Source: JBBSGD01 sp038254435 (lineage in GTDB: Bacteria; Actinomycetota; CADDZG01; WHSQ01). From it: a stretch of 18,549 nt of DNA. Below the pieces are notes generated by a model. It did not search any database. It had not been told where the DNA came from and worked only from the letters and a program-made list of their open reading frames with translations. The stretch spans positions 1 through 18,549 of the forward strand of contig JBBSGD010000036.1 in assembly GCA_038254435.1 (NCBI GenBank), written 5' to 3'. Both the position numbers and the translations under genes were made by a program. Shown here piece after piece: positions 8,483 through 16,494 of the stretch (positions within the stretch are counted from its first letter, which is position 1; each line of letters opens with the position of its first letter).

Positions 8483-9859
8483 ATGGCTGAGTTCCGGTCC
8501 CTGCACGGGATTAGCCCTTCATTGGTGAGAGCCGCTCACGAGCGGGTACGCATGCGCCAGCCGATCCCTGACCAGGATTCGTCGGCGCAGATCTTCTTCT
8601 TGTCCGCGGTCGAGCCCGGAACGAATTTCGATCGCGAAGCACTCGTTCGGCTTGTGGCGCTCGGAAACCTTGACCCCACCCAATCGCTCGGGGCCCTGTG
8701 CATATTCGACGCCCCCGGGAGACAGGCCGACGATCTCGTCGATCGCCTCAGGTTGCTGACTGAGGAGTACATCGATCCCCCACTAGGGGCGCGGTTCGAG
8801 ACACTGCGCAGGTTGCCCTCAGGAGTGGTGCTCCTCGCCACCGGGGTCGACACGGCCCCGCCTCACGTCGTAGCCCGCGCGGTTGCAGACGTGCACGAGG
8901 GAGACTGTTGGGTTTACCGGAACCAGACGATCCGCCGTGCTGGGCGCGAGGACCTCGACTCGCTGTACGGGGCCGCAGCCGTCTCCCGCCGGCTCCTCTC
9001 CCCCGAGGAAATCGCCGTCCTGCTTGGGGGCTCCCTTGCCGATTGCAAGTCCGTGCTCACAGCGGGGCGTTCGCCCCTCTCCATGCTCTCTCTCCTTCCA
9101 CACCGACTCGTGTCGCAGGCCGGTGGGCGATGGGGCTCGGCCGACAACCCCACATCTCGCGCGGCGGCGCAATCTGCGGTCACCGCGGCGGCCGACCGAA
9201 TCCTGACCCTGGGGCTCGTCGCCCTAGGAGGCTGTGTGAAGCCGCTGCGAAACGCATCAGCGCGGGCGCTTCGAGCTCTCTGCCTGTTCGATCGCACCAT
9301 CGGTCCCGATCCCGCCAGCGCCGGCATTCTGGCCGACGAGATCCTGTCGCGCTATTACCTACTCGGGGCGTTCGGGACACACATCAGAGACTGGCGTGCG
9401 GTTTCCGAGCTGATCCAGCTCACGGTGCCCGGCCTGACCAAGGACGAGTTCCCGCTCGTCGACCACCCACTCTTCAGATCGGGCTCGGACAGGACCCTGG
9501 GGACTTTCTTCGATCGCGCATACGACTTGGCGAAAGGCGAGCCGGTCTGGATCGAAGAGTTCGGTGACGAGGACAACGCCCTCGTCGCGCTCGCGCAGTT
9601 CGATCTGCTTGCTGCCGCAGCGAGCCCTGCGAGCTCGGACCACTACCCGAACTTCGCGCGCTCCGACAAGACGGCCGTTGCTCCGGTTGTGCGCCTCGTC
9701 AAGGAGCGACCTTCTGCGTTCAGCGAAATCCTTGGTCCCAACGCCGCTGGCTCGCTGGAGAGCTATTTGGTCCAGCTCGAAAGTGACATCGGCAGGGACT
9801 TCACAACCTTCGGTCGGTGGTGGTCGTGGGGATACAGCTTCGATCAGTTGACGCCATAG
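8483..9859 (+). CDS. 458-aa protein, possible AlbA_2/Schlafen-like N-terminal domain
   Basis: No named family is certain. Residues about 48-162 follow the layout of the AlbA_2 (Schlafen AlbA) fold: ALVRLVALGNLD, GALCIFD, LTEEYIDPPL, RLPSGVVLLATGVD, APPHVV, and a closing WVYRNQTIRRAGREDLDSL, which resembles the YIRxGSST+xAxxEE ending of that family. The remaining 300 residues are mixed helical, without membrane segments or metal motifs that I recognise. The ATG lies 9 nt after hyfB, in the same frame as the hyfB stop codon, and no clear ribosome binding site precedes it; translation may depend on coupling to hyfB. Position suggests a soluble accessory or regulatory factor for the complex, which is inference. 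The gene is uninterrupted. Confidence 0.75.
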   Translation: MAEFRSLHGISPSLVRAAHERVRMRQPIPDQDSSAQIFFLSAVEPGTNFDREALVRLVALGNLDPTQSLGALCIFDAPGRQADDLVDRLRLLTEEYIDPPLGARFETLRRLPSGVVLLATGVDTAPPHVVARAVADVHEGDCWVYRNQTIRRAGREDLDSLYGAAAVSRRLLSPEEIAVLLGGSLADCKSVLTAGRSPLSMLSLLPHRLVSQAGGRWGSADNPTSRAAAQSAVTAAADRILTLGLVALGGCVKPLRNASARALRALCLFDRTIGPDPASAGILADEILSRYYLLGAFGTHIRDWRAVSELIQLTVPGLTKDEFPLVDHPLFRSGSDRTLGTFFDRAYDLAKGEPVWIEEFGDEDNALVALAQFDLLAAAASPASSDHYPNFARSDKTAVAPVVRLVKERPSAFSEILGPNAAGSLESYLVQLESDIGRDFTTFGRWWSWGYSFDQLTP

Positions 9860-9877
9860 CGGGACGTGCCGAGCAGC

Positions 9878-9886
9878 GAAGGAGGT
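9878..9886 (+). promoter_or_regulatory. Ribosome binding site that fixes a TTG start
   Basis: GAAGGAGGT is a near-perfect anti-Shine-Dalgarno match that ends 6 nt before TTG at 9893. An upstream in-frame GTG at 9866 lacks such a site, so TTG is preferred for the NUDIX gene. Confidence 0.7.
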
Positions 9887-9892
9887 CCTACG

Positions 9893-10423
9893 TTGAGCTC
9901 TAAAGGTCAAGAAAGCGGCTCCGCGGTTCCATACTCCGATGACGGCAGGCTCACAGCGGAGCTCCGCTGCTCCGCTGTGGTCTTGCGTGGTGACGAGTTG
10001 CTGCTCGTGAAGCACAGACGCGGGCACCGTGCTTACTGGGTCTTGCCGGGCGGCCATCCTCGTCGCGGTGAGACTGCCCCGGTCGCTGTGCAAAGAGAGC
10101 TTGCCGAGGAAACGGGTCTCAAGGTTGAAGCGTCGCGCGTGTTGTTCGTGTGGGAGACGGTTTTCCCCCACGACACCAGGCATATCTTCGAAACAGTCTT
10201 CCTTGGACATCTGCAAGACATCGGCGCAGACCCTGTGAGCCACAGTGGGCTCGAAGAGCCGCGCTTTCTACCCATAGGGGAGATCCACACTCTCGACCTA
10301 TATCCGCCAATTGCGGGCTACTTGCGTGGAGCGAGCAAACAAGGCTTTCGCGCGGGCGCACCACATCTCGGCAACATGTGGCGGGAGATGGACTCCAAAG
10401 GAGGATTTGACTTCTACCCGTAG
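9893..10423 (+). CDS. NUDIX hydrolase
   Basis: This 176-aa protein contains a complete NUDIX box: GHPRRGETAPVAVQRELAEE plus TGL, which fits Gx5Ex7REUxEExGU. These enzymes cleave nucleoside diphosphates linked to another group and need Mg or Mn, bound by the RELAEE glutamates. The preceding strand (AVVLRGDELLLVKHRRG, then YWVLPGG) is typical of nucleotide-type family members. Substrate cannot be told from sequence. The C-terminal tail (APHLGNMWREMDSKGGFDF) is unlike anything I can place. The start was chosen by the strong ribosome binding site. The gene follows the 458-aa ORF by 33 nt and may share its transcript, but its own strong translation signal suggests independent translation. Confidence 0.92.
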   Translation: MSSKGQESGSAVPYSDDGRLTAELRCSAVVLRGDELLLVKHRRGHRAYWVLPGGHPRRGETAPVAVQRELAEETGLKVEASRVLFVWETVFPHDTRHIFETVFLGHLQDIGADPVSHSGLEEPRFLPIGEIHTLDLYPPIAGYLRGASKQGFRAGAPHLGNMWREMDSKGGFDFYP

Positions 10424-10495
10424 GACACGCGAAGGGGCCATGCGAACGCTTGTGTAGATCTTTCGATGACCATGACGACGAAGAAGGGAGTGCTC

Positions 10496-10618
10496 ATGCA
10501 AATAGGGCGGCCGGTGAAGACAATCGTTGTTGAGCCTCTGGAGAATCCTGTGCCGGTGGAGCGGCCGGTTGAATCAGAACCCCCTACCGAACCTGTTCCT
10601 TGCGAACCGGTCGAATGA
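10496..10618 (+). CDS. 40-aa Pro/Glu-rich peptide
   Basis: A 40-codon frame begins at ATG 10496 after the site GAAGAAGGGAG and ends with TGA at 10616-10618. It encodes MQIGRPVKTIVVEPLENPVP followed by repeated PVE/EPV segments, so it is acidic and proline-rich with a single Cys near the end. In-frame ATGs at 10466 and 10472 are less well placed. Its TGA overlaps an ATG at 10615 (ATGA) that opens the next frame. From memory, short RPxxxIxVEPLE peptides sit just before genes for CGIYA-type proteins in Actinobacteria, and the same pairing is seen here. Function is unknown. It may be disordered and bind the partner. Confidence 0.65.
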   Translation: MQIGRPVKTIVVEPLENPVPVERPVESEPPTEPVPCEPVE

Positions 10619-11165
10619 TCGCCAGAGCCCCGGACGGCATCCAGCCCCTGACGGGCTGGAGAACCTGGTCACTTGGAGCGTCGGGCGGGAGTTAGAGCAG
10701 GGTCTCAATTTGCGCTCGGTTGTGTTCCCATCAGTATGGTTACCTCGGGAATCACTCAAAGCCGACTGCTTTGAGTGGCCGGGTGGCACCTGCAGAGCAC
10801 CCGGTAGATGGTGCGGATGCGGAATCTATGCCGTGCGGGAAGCCAGTCACGCATTGAGGTTCAGGGACGACGGCTTGCCCCCTATCGTGGGCCTGATTTC
10901 CCTATGGGGCCGCATCATCGAGGGCAAGAAAGGATGGCGTGGGCAATGGGCTTACCCGAAGGAGCTGTTCGTGCTAAGCGATAGGTTGGTCTCGTTTCTC
11001 GAAGGCCACGAGGATCCAACGGGTGTGACCGCCAATCTTGCCCGATACGGCGTCCCTGTACGTGTAGTCAGAAGCCACGACTTGGCTGAAGGCACTGCGG
11101 CCCGCAGATATCCTTTCCGGCGGAGCTCCGCCGCATGGAGTCGACGTTTGCCGAGTGAGAGGTGA
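10615..11165 (+). pseudogene. CGIYA-motif conserved hypothetical protein, frameshifted
   Basis: The ATG at 10615 overlaps the stop of the 40-aa peptide and opens MIARAPDGIQPLTGWRTWSL, which runs into TAG about 80 nt later. A frame one base back continues as GRELEQGLNLRSVVFPSVW, then a Cys cluster (DCFEWPGGTCRAPGRWCGCG, followed by IYAV) and GLISLWGRIIEGKKGWRGQW. The overall order (GWR start, VVxPxxWxP, CxCGIYA, LWGRxxE, GWRxxxAYPK) is that of a hypothetical family I recall from Actinobacteria. One base appears to be missing within 10683-10690 (GGGCGGG). The second frame also reads upstream of the join, but that part looks non-coding. Function is unknown. It is either a pseudogene or a victim of a sequencing error. 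Confidence 0.6.
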
Positions 11166-11184
11166 AGGGGCAGCTTCTTAAATG

Positions 11185-11946
11185 CTAGGTATCGGCCTCA
11201 GGCGCCGGGACGATATACCCGGCCACCTCGATCGATAGCAGACATTCGCTCTCGCCGTGGTCGACCTTGAAGGGTCGTGTGCTCGATCTGGAAGCCTTTA
11301 CGCAGGAGGTCCTCGGCCTCGAAGCGCGCGGCGTGACAATCGTCTTGGGCGTGAACGAGAACGTGTGTCGACAGCGCCGGGAAGCCGGAGGTCACTTCTC
11401 ACACGTGAAATCGTGCACGTTGGTCACCGCGGCGTGCGACAGCATGGCGTCAACGATCCTCCGGGCTCGACGCCCTGCGGCGCGGGCTCGAGGAAGATCC
11501 GTCCCGACGCCTTGACGGACCCCCACCCCGCCCGATACATGAGGCCGGCGACGATCGGCGACGCGATCGCGTCGGCCCTGAGGCAGCCGGTGGTGAGGAT
11601 GACCACCCTGGCTATGGCGGTGGCGATGAAGGCGTAGAGGGTCGGTGAGGATGTGTTGGAACGAGCCCTCGACGTTGAGGCTCTGGCGGTTGGCCTTGGA
11701 GACTCTTCCACGTAGCAGCGACAAGCCCAGGACGCCCGCGTCGGTGAGCATGTGTCCGGCGTCGGACAGAAGGGCAAGCGACGACCCGAGCACGCCGACC
11801 ACGACCTCGAAGGCCATGAAGCTCACGATGAGCACCAGCGCCACTCCGACCCGACGACTGTCTGCGTCAAGGTTGACACCGTGAACGTGGCCGGGAGAGT
11901 CGTGGCGATGTCGACCGATCACCGCATGGACTTTCTCAGCAGGCAT
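11185..11946 (-). pseudogene. CzcD-like CDF metal efflux transporter, decayed
   Basis: Segments of a cation diffusion facilitator appear in the right order across frames. They are a His-rich N-terminus (HRHDSPGHVHG), helix 1-2 with SLALLSDAGHMLTD (metal-site His and Asp), RQSLNVEGSFQHILTD, LYAFIATAIARVVILTTG, RRIVDAMLSHAAVTNVHDF and TSGFPALSTHVLVHAQDDCH. Frame changes fall near 11640, 11464, 11405 and 11265. Near 11399 the expected Trp of HVWEVTSG is TGA. About 70 residues of the membrane domain are missing near 11705, between helix 2 and the SLNVEG segment. The family normally exports Zn, Co or Cd across the inner membrane. The protein cannot be functional as written. Its ATG overlaps the end of the upstream transporter remnant. 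Confidence 0.85.
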
Positions 11947-12600
11947 CGGCGCAACCCTCGCCGCGCCGCGCCGCGCCACGCCTCCTTACCCTCCTTGACG
12001 GCGACGGCGGCGATCACCAGGGCCACGACGGGGTCGGCCCACCACCACCCAAACAGGGCGTTAGCCCCCAGACCCACGAGAACCGCGGCGGAAAGGTAGG
12101 CGCACAGCAGGTTCTGGGTGCCCTCACCAGCAGTGGCACCTGAACCGAGGCTCGCCCCGACTCGCCGCTTGGCGATACCGAACGCCGGCATCAGCACCAG
12201 ACTCACAATGGTCAGCGCCATCCCAACGATGCTGACTCGGGACGCTCGCCGAGGATGAGAGACCTCCCAGCCTCGACTGCTAAGTAGGGCGCCAGCAGAA
12301 AGAAGCTCGCAGCCACGAGTTTCTGGGCGCGCTCTTCCGCCTCTTCGGAGCCGTGCGGGAACCGGTGAAGCGCCACACTACGATGACACTTGCGATTCCC
12401 TCGATGGCGCTATCGATGCCAAAGCCGATCAGGGCGATGGATCCCGCAACGAGCCCCGCCGTGATCGCGACCGCTCCCTCGAGTGTCATCCACGCGAGGC
12501 TCGACCAAGCCAGAAGCCTAGCCAGGCGTATGAGTCGAAGCCTCTCAGGCGAGATTGCTGGTAGGTCGTGAACGGACGTCGCGTTCCTCGTCTCCCTCAC
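11936..12600 (-). pseudogene. Small CDF-like cation transporter, frameshifted
   Basis: Three frames combine into a protein of about 221 aa. The parts are VRETRNATSVHDLPAISPER then LEGAVAITAGLVAGSIALIG and FGIDSAIEG; EAEERAQKLVAASFFLLAPY; and ALTIVSLVLMPAFGIAKRRV then TQNLLCAYLSAAVLVGLGA and WWWADPVVALVIAA, ending in EGCADAC. This is the short cation-transporter branch related to CDF, which usually lies beside ArsR regulators. Single-base losses are inferred at 12341-12345 and in the CCC run at 12222-12224. A net +1 change lies in the GC repeat near 11955-11980. The GTG start at 12600 follows the regulator's stop by 2 nt. It is broken by frameshift only, with no large deletion seen. Confidence 0.8.
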
Positions 12601-12602
12601 GG

Positions 12603-12991
12603 TTATCGAGCCTCGTGGGCGACGTGTTGCATGGCGACGTCGATGAGCAGACGGATGTCGGAGTCCTCGAGCGAGTAGTAGACGTTGCGGCCCTGCTTGC
12701 GGTAGCGGACGAGGTGGTGTGAACGCAGCAGGCGCAGGTTGTGTGAGCACGCCGTGGGGGTGAGGGACGTGATCGCGGAGAGGTCGCAGACGCACAGTGC
12801 GCCACCCTCGAGTAGGGCAACGATGAGCCGCAGCCGCCCCGGGTCGGAAAACAGGCGGAAGGCCTCGGCCATCTCCTGCGCCACCGCCTGCTCGGGCAAT
12901 TCTTCAGCACATTGACGACCTTGTCAGGCTCGACACACTCGGTCTCGCAACGGTCGAGAGGGGTGGCGTTGCCGGGCACGGAAACCTTCAT
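12603..12991 (-). pseudogene. CadC/SmtB-type ArsR metal-sensing repressor, one frameshift
   Basis: The downstream frame (from 12899) gives a winged-helix ArsR repressor with ALCVCDLSAITSLTPTACSH, the helix-3 Cys pair and recognition helix, and DSDIRLLIDVAMQHVAHEAR at the C-terminus. The upstream frame opens at ATG 12991 with MKVSVPGNATPLDRCETECV and EPDKVVNVLK, where CETEC matches the N-terminal Cys pair of CadC-type sensors. Adding one base in 12897-12904 joins them into 129 aa. Such proteins repress metal-efflux operons and release DNA on binding Cd, Pb or Zn. The shorter frame might still be translated from 12899 as a protein without the N-terminal Cys pair. It heads the two ruined transporter genes. 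Confidence 0.8.
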
Positions 12992-13370
12992 GACTGGGAA
13001 GCTATCAGGGCAAAGGGATCGGCGTGGTCAATCGTCGAGACATCGCGATGACGACCGCTCGCCGACTCGTCGTCGGTCTCCGATGGTCACCGGCGCCACG
13101 TCCGGATGCGTCGGCCGGTAGGATGCGGATGAGCGATGAGGCTCGCTCCGAGTGCGGCGGTACGCCGCTGATGGCCTCTACCCCGATCGAGGAGTCACGG
13201 GAGGTCGCAATGGAGTCTGCTCGCCCGTTTGCTTTGCAGCAATCCGGGTCATCGCCGAACAGCGCGAGAGCGCCTGATGAGGCGCAATCTGGCGGCGATC
13301 GCACGGCCGTGCCTCGTTTTCGCCCGGCCGGCCACGAGCCGTCGCCGGCGCTGGAAGCTGAGACCTCGCC
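12992..13370 (+). other. Divergent intergenic region with two inverted repeats
   Basis: No convincing gene lies here; the open frame at 13024-13374 has no recognisable protein character. The region separates the metal operon from the MutS-like operon. It holds a perfect hairpin with stems GCGCCT and AGGCGC around GATG (13270-13285) and a perfect 12-nt palindrome, GCACGGCCGTGC, at 13301-13312. Both lie 60-100 nt before the MutS-like start and could be operator or terminator elements. Confidence 0.4.
13002..13031 (-). promoter_or_regulatory. Candidate promoter of the metal-resistance operon
   Basis: On the minus strand, TTGACC (13026-13031) and TGATAG (13002-13007) are separated by 18 nt. The predicted transcript would start only about 4-6 nt before the repressor ATG at 12991, giving a near-leaderless mRNA as is common in Actinobacteria. 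No clear 12-2-12 ArsR operator palindrome was found by eye. Confidence 0.35.
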
Positions 13371-14906
13371 TTGACTTTCCACAGCATCCTGTTTGACGGA
13401 GCCGAGACCAGCACAGCTATCGACGAGCGAGACGCGCCCGCATGCTTTGCCGACCTGAATCTCGAGCAGGTCATAGATGCCATCACGGCTGGTAAAGAAG
13501 AATACAACCTCAAGCCGTTCTTCCATGCGCCGCTGACCACCGTCGATGCGATCACGTATCGTCATGAAGTCCTGCGGGATCTCGAAGGCGATGCTGTGTT
13601 CGGGTATATCACCGCGTTCGCCCAAGAGATGCGGGCGATGCGAGACCATCTCGCTCAAGCGGACAGGCTTCGCTACAAATACCAGAAGCAAGGCTGGTTC
13701 CTGGATGCTGTGGCGATATATTGCGAGGCCGTCGGCCGTTTGGCCCATGACCTCAACCTTGGTGACATAAGGTCACGCGGCCTGCTGGCGTTTCGCGAGT
13801 ATCTGACGAACTATGCCGAGTCCGATAGCTTCAAGTCGCTCGTCGCCGAGACGACGCAGCTCGAGGCAGACCTGTCCGGGGTGAGATACTGCCTCAACAT
13901 CAAGGGGAACAGCGTCAAGGTCACCGCGTATGACTCGGAAGCCGACTACAGCGCGGAGGTCGAGCGGACGTTCGCGAAGTTCAAGCAGGGGGCGGTGAAA
14001 GATTACCGCGTCGGCTTTCCCGGTGGGCCGGACATGAACCATGTCGAAGCGCGCGCACTGGACCTCGTCACTCGGCTATCTCCCGACATCTTCCTGGCGC
14101 TGAACGAGTATTGCGAGCGTCAGCGCGAGTATCTGGATGGAGCGCTTGGCACCTTTGACCGCGAAGTCCACTTCTATGTGGCATATCGGGAGTACGTCGA
14201 CCTCTTCAAACCGGCAGGGCTGCCATTTTGCTACCCCCGCGTCTCCGACCGGTCCAAGGAGGTCTATGCGCGCGAAGCGTTTGACGTCGCGCTGGCCAAC
14301 AAGCTCGTTCGCAAAAACGCATCCGTCGTGTGCAACGACTGGTACCTGAAGAACCCGGAGCGCATATTCACGGTATCCGGCCCGAACCAAGGCGGCAAGA
14401 CGACCTTCGCCCGAACGTTCGGGCAACTCCACTACCTGGCCAGCCTGGGCTGCCCGGTACCGGGCAGGGAAGCGCAGCTCTTTCTGTTCGACCGGCTGTT
14501 CACCCATTTTGAAAAGGAGGAGGACCTCACGAATCTCAGCGGCAAGCTCGAGGATGATCTCATGAGAATTCACGAGATCCTCGAACGGGCCACGGGCAAC
14601 AGCCTCGTCATCATGAACGAGAGCTTCACCTCGACGACGCTGAGAGATGCGCTCTTCCTCGGTAAGAAGGTGCTGGAGCAGATCGTCCAGCTCGACCTGC
14701 TGTGCGTGTATGTGACGTTCGTGGATGAATTGGCGAACCTGGGCGAGACGACCGTAAGCATGACCAGTACGGTCGAGCCCGAAAATCCGGCCGTGCGGAC
14801 ATACAAGGTCGTACGAAGGGCTGCAGACGGACTTGCTTACGCCGCCGCGATCGCCGAGAAGTACGGCCTTACCTACGAGGGGTTGAGGGGGCGAATCGCA
14901 GCATGA
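13371..14906 (+). CDS. MutS-like ATPase A
   Basis: This 511-aa protein carries the MutS ATPase domain at its C-terminus. Walker A is GPNQGGKTT at 337-345. The Walker B-like segment is SLVIMNESFTST at 411-422, with Asn where MutS proteins usually have Asp before the catalytic Glu. THFEKEEDLTNLSGKLEDDL at 378-397 is the signature-loop region. The N-terminal 330 residues form a helical lever-like region (LNLEQVIDAITAGKEEYNLK, then RHEVLRDLE) with no mismatch-binding domain I. TTG at 13371 is the best start because conserved MTFHSILF follows it; no strong ribosome binding site is seen. Its stop overlaps the ATG of ATPase B, so the two likely form a heterodimer. It may act on DNA ends, branches or another structure; its role is not known to me. 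Confidence 0.88.
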   Translation: MTFHSILFDGAETSTAIDERDAPACFADLNLEQVIDAITAGKEEYNLKPFFHAPLTTVDAITYRHEVLRDLEGDAVFGYITAFAQEMRAMRDHLAQADRLRYKYQKQGWFLDAVAIYCEAVGRLAHDLNLGDIRSRGLLAFREYLTNYAESDSFKSLVAETTQLEADLSGVRYCLNIKGNSVKVTAYDSEADYSAEVERTFAKFKQGAVKDYRVGFPGGPDMNHVEARALDLVTRLSPDIFLALNEYCERQREYLDGALGTFDREVHFYVAYREYVDLFKPAGLPFCYPRVSDRSKEVYAREAFDVALANKLVRKNASVVCNDWYLKNPERIFTVSGPNQGGKTTFARTFGQLHYLASLGCPVPGREAQLFLFDRLFTHFEKEEDLTNLSGKLEDDLMRIHEILERATGNSLVIMNESFTSTTLRDALFLGKKVLEQIVQLDLLCVYVTFVDELANLGETTVSMTSTVEPENPAVRTYKVVRRAADGLAYAAAIAEKYGLTYEGLRGRIAA

Positions 14907-16486
14907 AGGCGTTCCTCATGCATAAGGATCGGGATTTCGACCTGCAGCGGGAGCTGCCGACCAACGAAGGGGCGCTGACGCAAGACCTGGAGCTCAACAC
15001 CCTGTTCGCCGCCATGGCCCGCGGTGATGAGTTCCTGTTTGAGATGGCCAAGCGGGCCGTCTTGTCGAGCCTCGATGATCCCGAGGCGATCGTCTACCGC
15101 CAGCAGGTCGTTCGCGACTGCCTGGAGCAGCCTTCGATCGTCAGGGAGATCTACGATGTCGCCGTAGAGGCGCTCGAGGCCGAGAAGAAGATCTTCTTTG
15201 GCAGCTTCAGCCTCCACTATCCCAACGCGATACTGCACAGAGCCGTCGCGGTGTTGGAGCTGCTCGTGGGCGCCCTCAAGCGCCTACGGCAGATCGCCGA
15301 TGAACATGCGCGCGAATTCCAGTCGGAAGGCTTTACAGAGCTTTTCGAGATGATCACCGGGGAGCTGGGCGATGAATACTTGCACACCGTCGAAGATCAT
15401 CTACGAGAACTTGGCTTTCGCCGTGGAGTCCTGATCAGCGCCGAGCTCGGCAAAGGCAACAAGGGGACCAATTACCTACTTCGTCGGCCCATTAACACCA
15501 AACTGGGCTGGAGAGAGCGGATCGCTTCTTTCGGAAGAAGCTCCGGGTACAGCTTTCAAATCGCTGATCGCGATGAAGCCGGCGCCAGGGCCTTGTCTCA
15601 GCTGCGAGACAGGGGGATCAACCTCGTCGCCAACGCCGCCGCTCAGTCGACCGATCACATTCTGAGCTTCTTCAGCATGCTGCGGGCCGAGCTGGCCTTT
15701 TACGCTGGATGCCTGAACCTGCACGAGCAGCTTGCCGAGAAAGGTGAGCCAACATGCTTTCCCATACCCTCGGCTCCGGGCAAGCTTGCGCTCGCCGTTG
15801 AGGGCCTTTACGACGCGTGTCTCGCGTTAGAGCTGCAGGAGACGGTCGTGGGCAACGACGTGAGTGCCGACGAGAAGGTGCTCGTGATGATCACCGGCGC
15901 CAACCAGGGCGGGAAGTCTACGTTCCTGCGAGGGCTCGGCTTAGCGCAGCTGATGATGCAATGTGGCATGTTCGTGGCTGCTGAGTCGTTCCGTGCCAAT
16001 CCTTGCGATGGCGTCTTTACGCACTTCAAGCGCGAAGAGGACGTCACCATGAAGAGCGGGAAGCTCGATGAGGAGCTCAGCAGGATGAGCGACATCGTCA
16101 ACGAGCTGACGCCGAACTGCATCTTGCTGTGCAACGAGTCATTCGCGGCAACCAACGAAAGGGAAGGCTCGGAGATCGCCCGTCAGATCATCCGCGCGCT
16201 GTTGGACTCGGGCATCAAGGTCTTCTTCGTCACCCATATGTTCGACCTTGCGCACGGGTTTTACGTCCAACGGATGGACGCGGCCCTCTTCCTTCGGGCT
16301 GAAAGGGAGCCCGACGGGCGGCGAACATTCAGGCTCGTCGAGGGCGAACCGTTGCCGACGAGCTATGGGGAAGACGTGTACAGGCGTGTATTCGGCCCGG
16401 CTGGCCAAGCCACGCCGGCGGCCACCTCGGGCGTGGGAATGGACGCTCCAGCGGCAGGGGAGAGTCGGCGCGACGCGGTCCGCTGA
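14903..16486 (+). CDS. MutS-like ATPase B
   Basis: This 527-aa protein is the partner of ATPase A and starts in a 4-nt ATGA overlap with it. Walker A is GANQGGKST at 332-340. The Walker B-like segment is NCILLCNESFAATNEREGSE at 405-424, again with Asn-Glu-Ser. THFKREEDVTMKSGKLDEEL at 373-392 matches the same loop in A. FFVTHMFDLAHGF is the usual His-containing sensor segment. The N-terminal part is helical with no mismatch-recognition or Smr nuclease domain, so it is neither MutS1 nor MutS2. Similar length and layout suggest an ancient duplication with A. The reading frame is intact over 1.6 kb, in contrast to the broken genes on both sides, which suggests that selection maintains the pair. 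Confidence 0.88.
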   Translation: MKAFLMHKDRDFDLQRELPTNEGALTQDLELNTLFAAMARGDEFLFEMAKRAVLSSLDDPEAIVYRQQVVRDCLEQPSIVREIYDVAVEALEAEKKIFFGSFSLHYPNAILHRAVAVLELLVGALKRLRQIADEHAREFQSEGFTELFEMITGELGDEYLHTVEDHLRELGFRRGVLISAELGKGNKGTNYLLRRPINTKLGWRERIASFGRSSGYSFQIADRDEAGARALSQLRDRGINLVANAAAQSTDHILSFFSMLRAELAFYAGCLNLHEQLAEKGEPTCFPIPSAPGKLALAVEGLYDACLALELQETVVGNDVSADEKVLVMITGANQGGKSTFLRGLGLAQLMMQCGMFVAAESFRANPCDGVFTHFKREEDVTMKSGKLDEELSRMSDIVNELTPNCILLCNESFAATNEREGSEIARQIIRALLDSGIKVFFVTHMFDLAHGFYVQRMDAALFLRAEREPDGRRTFRLVEGEPLPTSYGEDVYRRVFGPAGQATPAATSGVGMDAPAAGESRRDAVR

Positions 16487-16494
16487 CAGCCACG

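Noticed and set aside
9359..10243. 294-aa minus-strand open frame
   Set aside because: It lies opposite the 458-aa gene and the NUDIX gene, has no recognisable motifs, and is typical of antisense frames in high-GC DNA.
10600..13000. All frameshifts explained as sequencing error
   Set aside because: Some may be, since they lie in G/C runs. The internal loss in the CDF gene and the Trp-to-stop change are not simple indel errors, and adjacent long genes are clean.
13024..13374. 116-aa plus-strand frame ending in an overlap with the MutS-like start
   Set aside because: Low-complexity Arg/Ser/Pro composition, no ribosome binding site and no motif. The overlap with TTG is probably chance.
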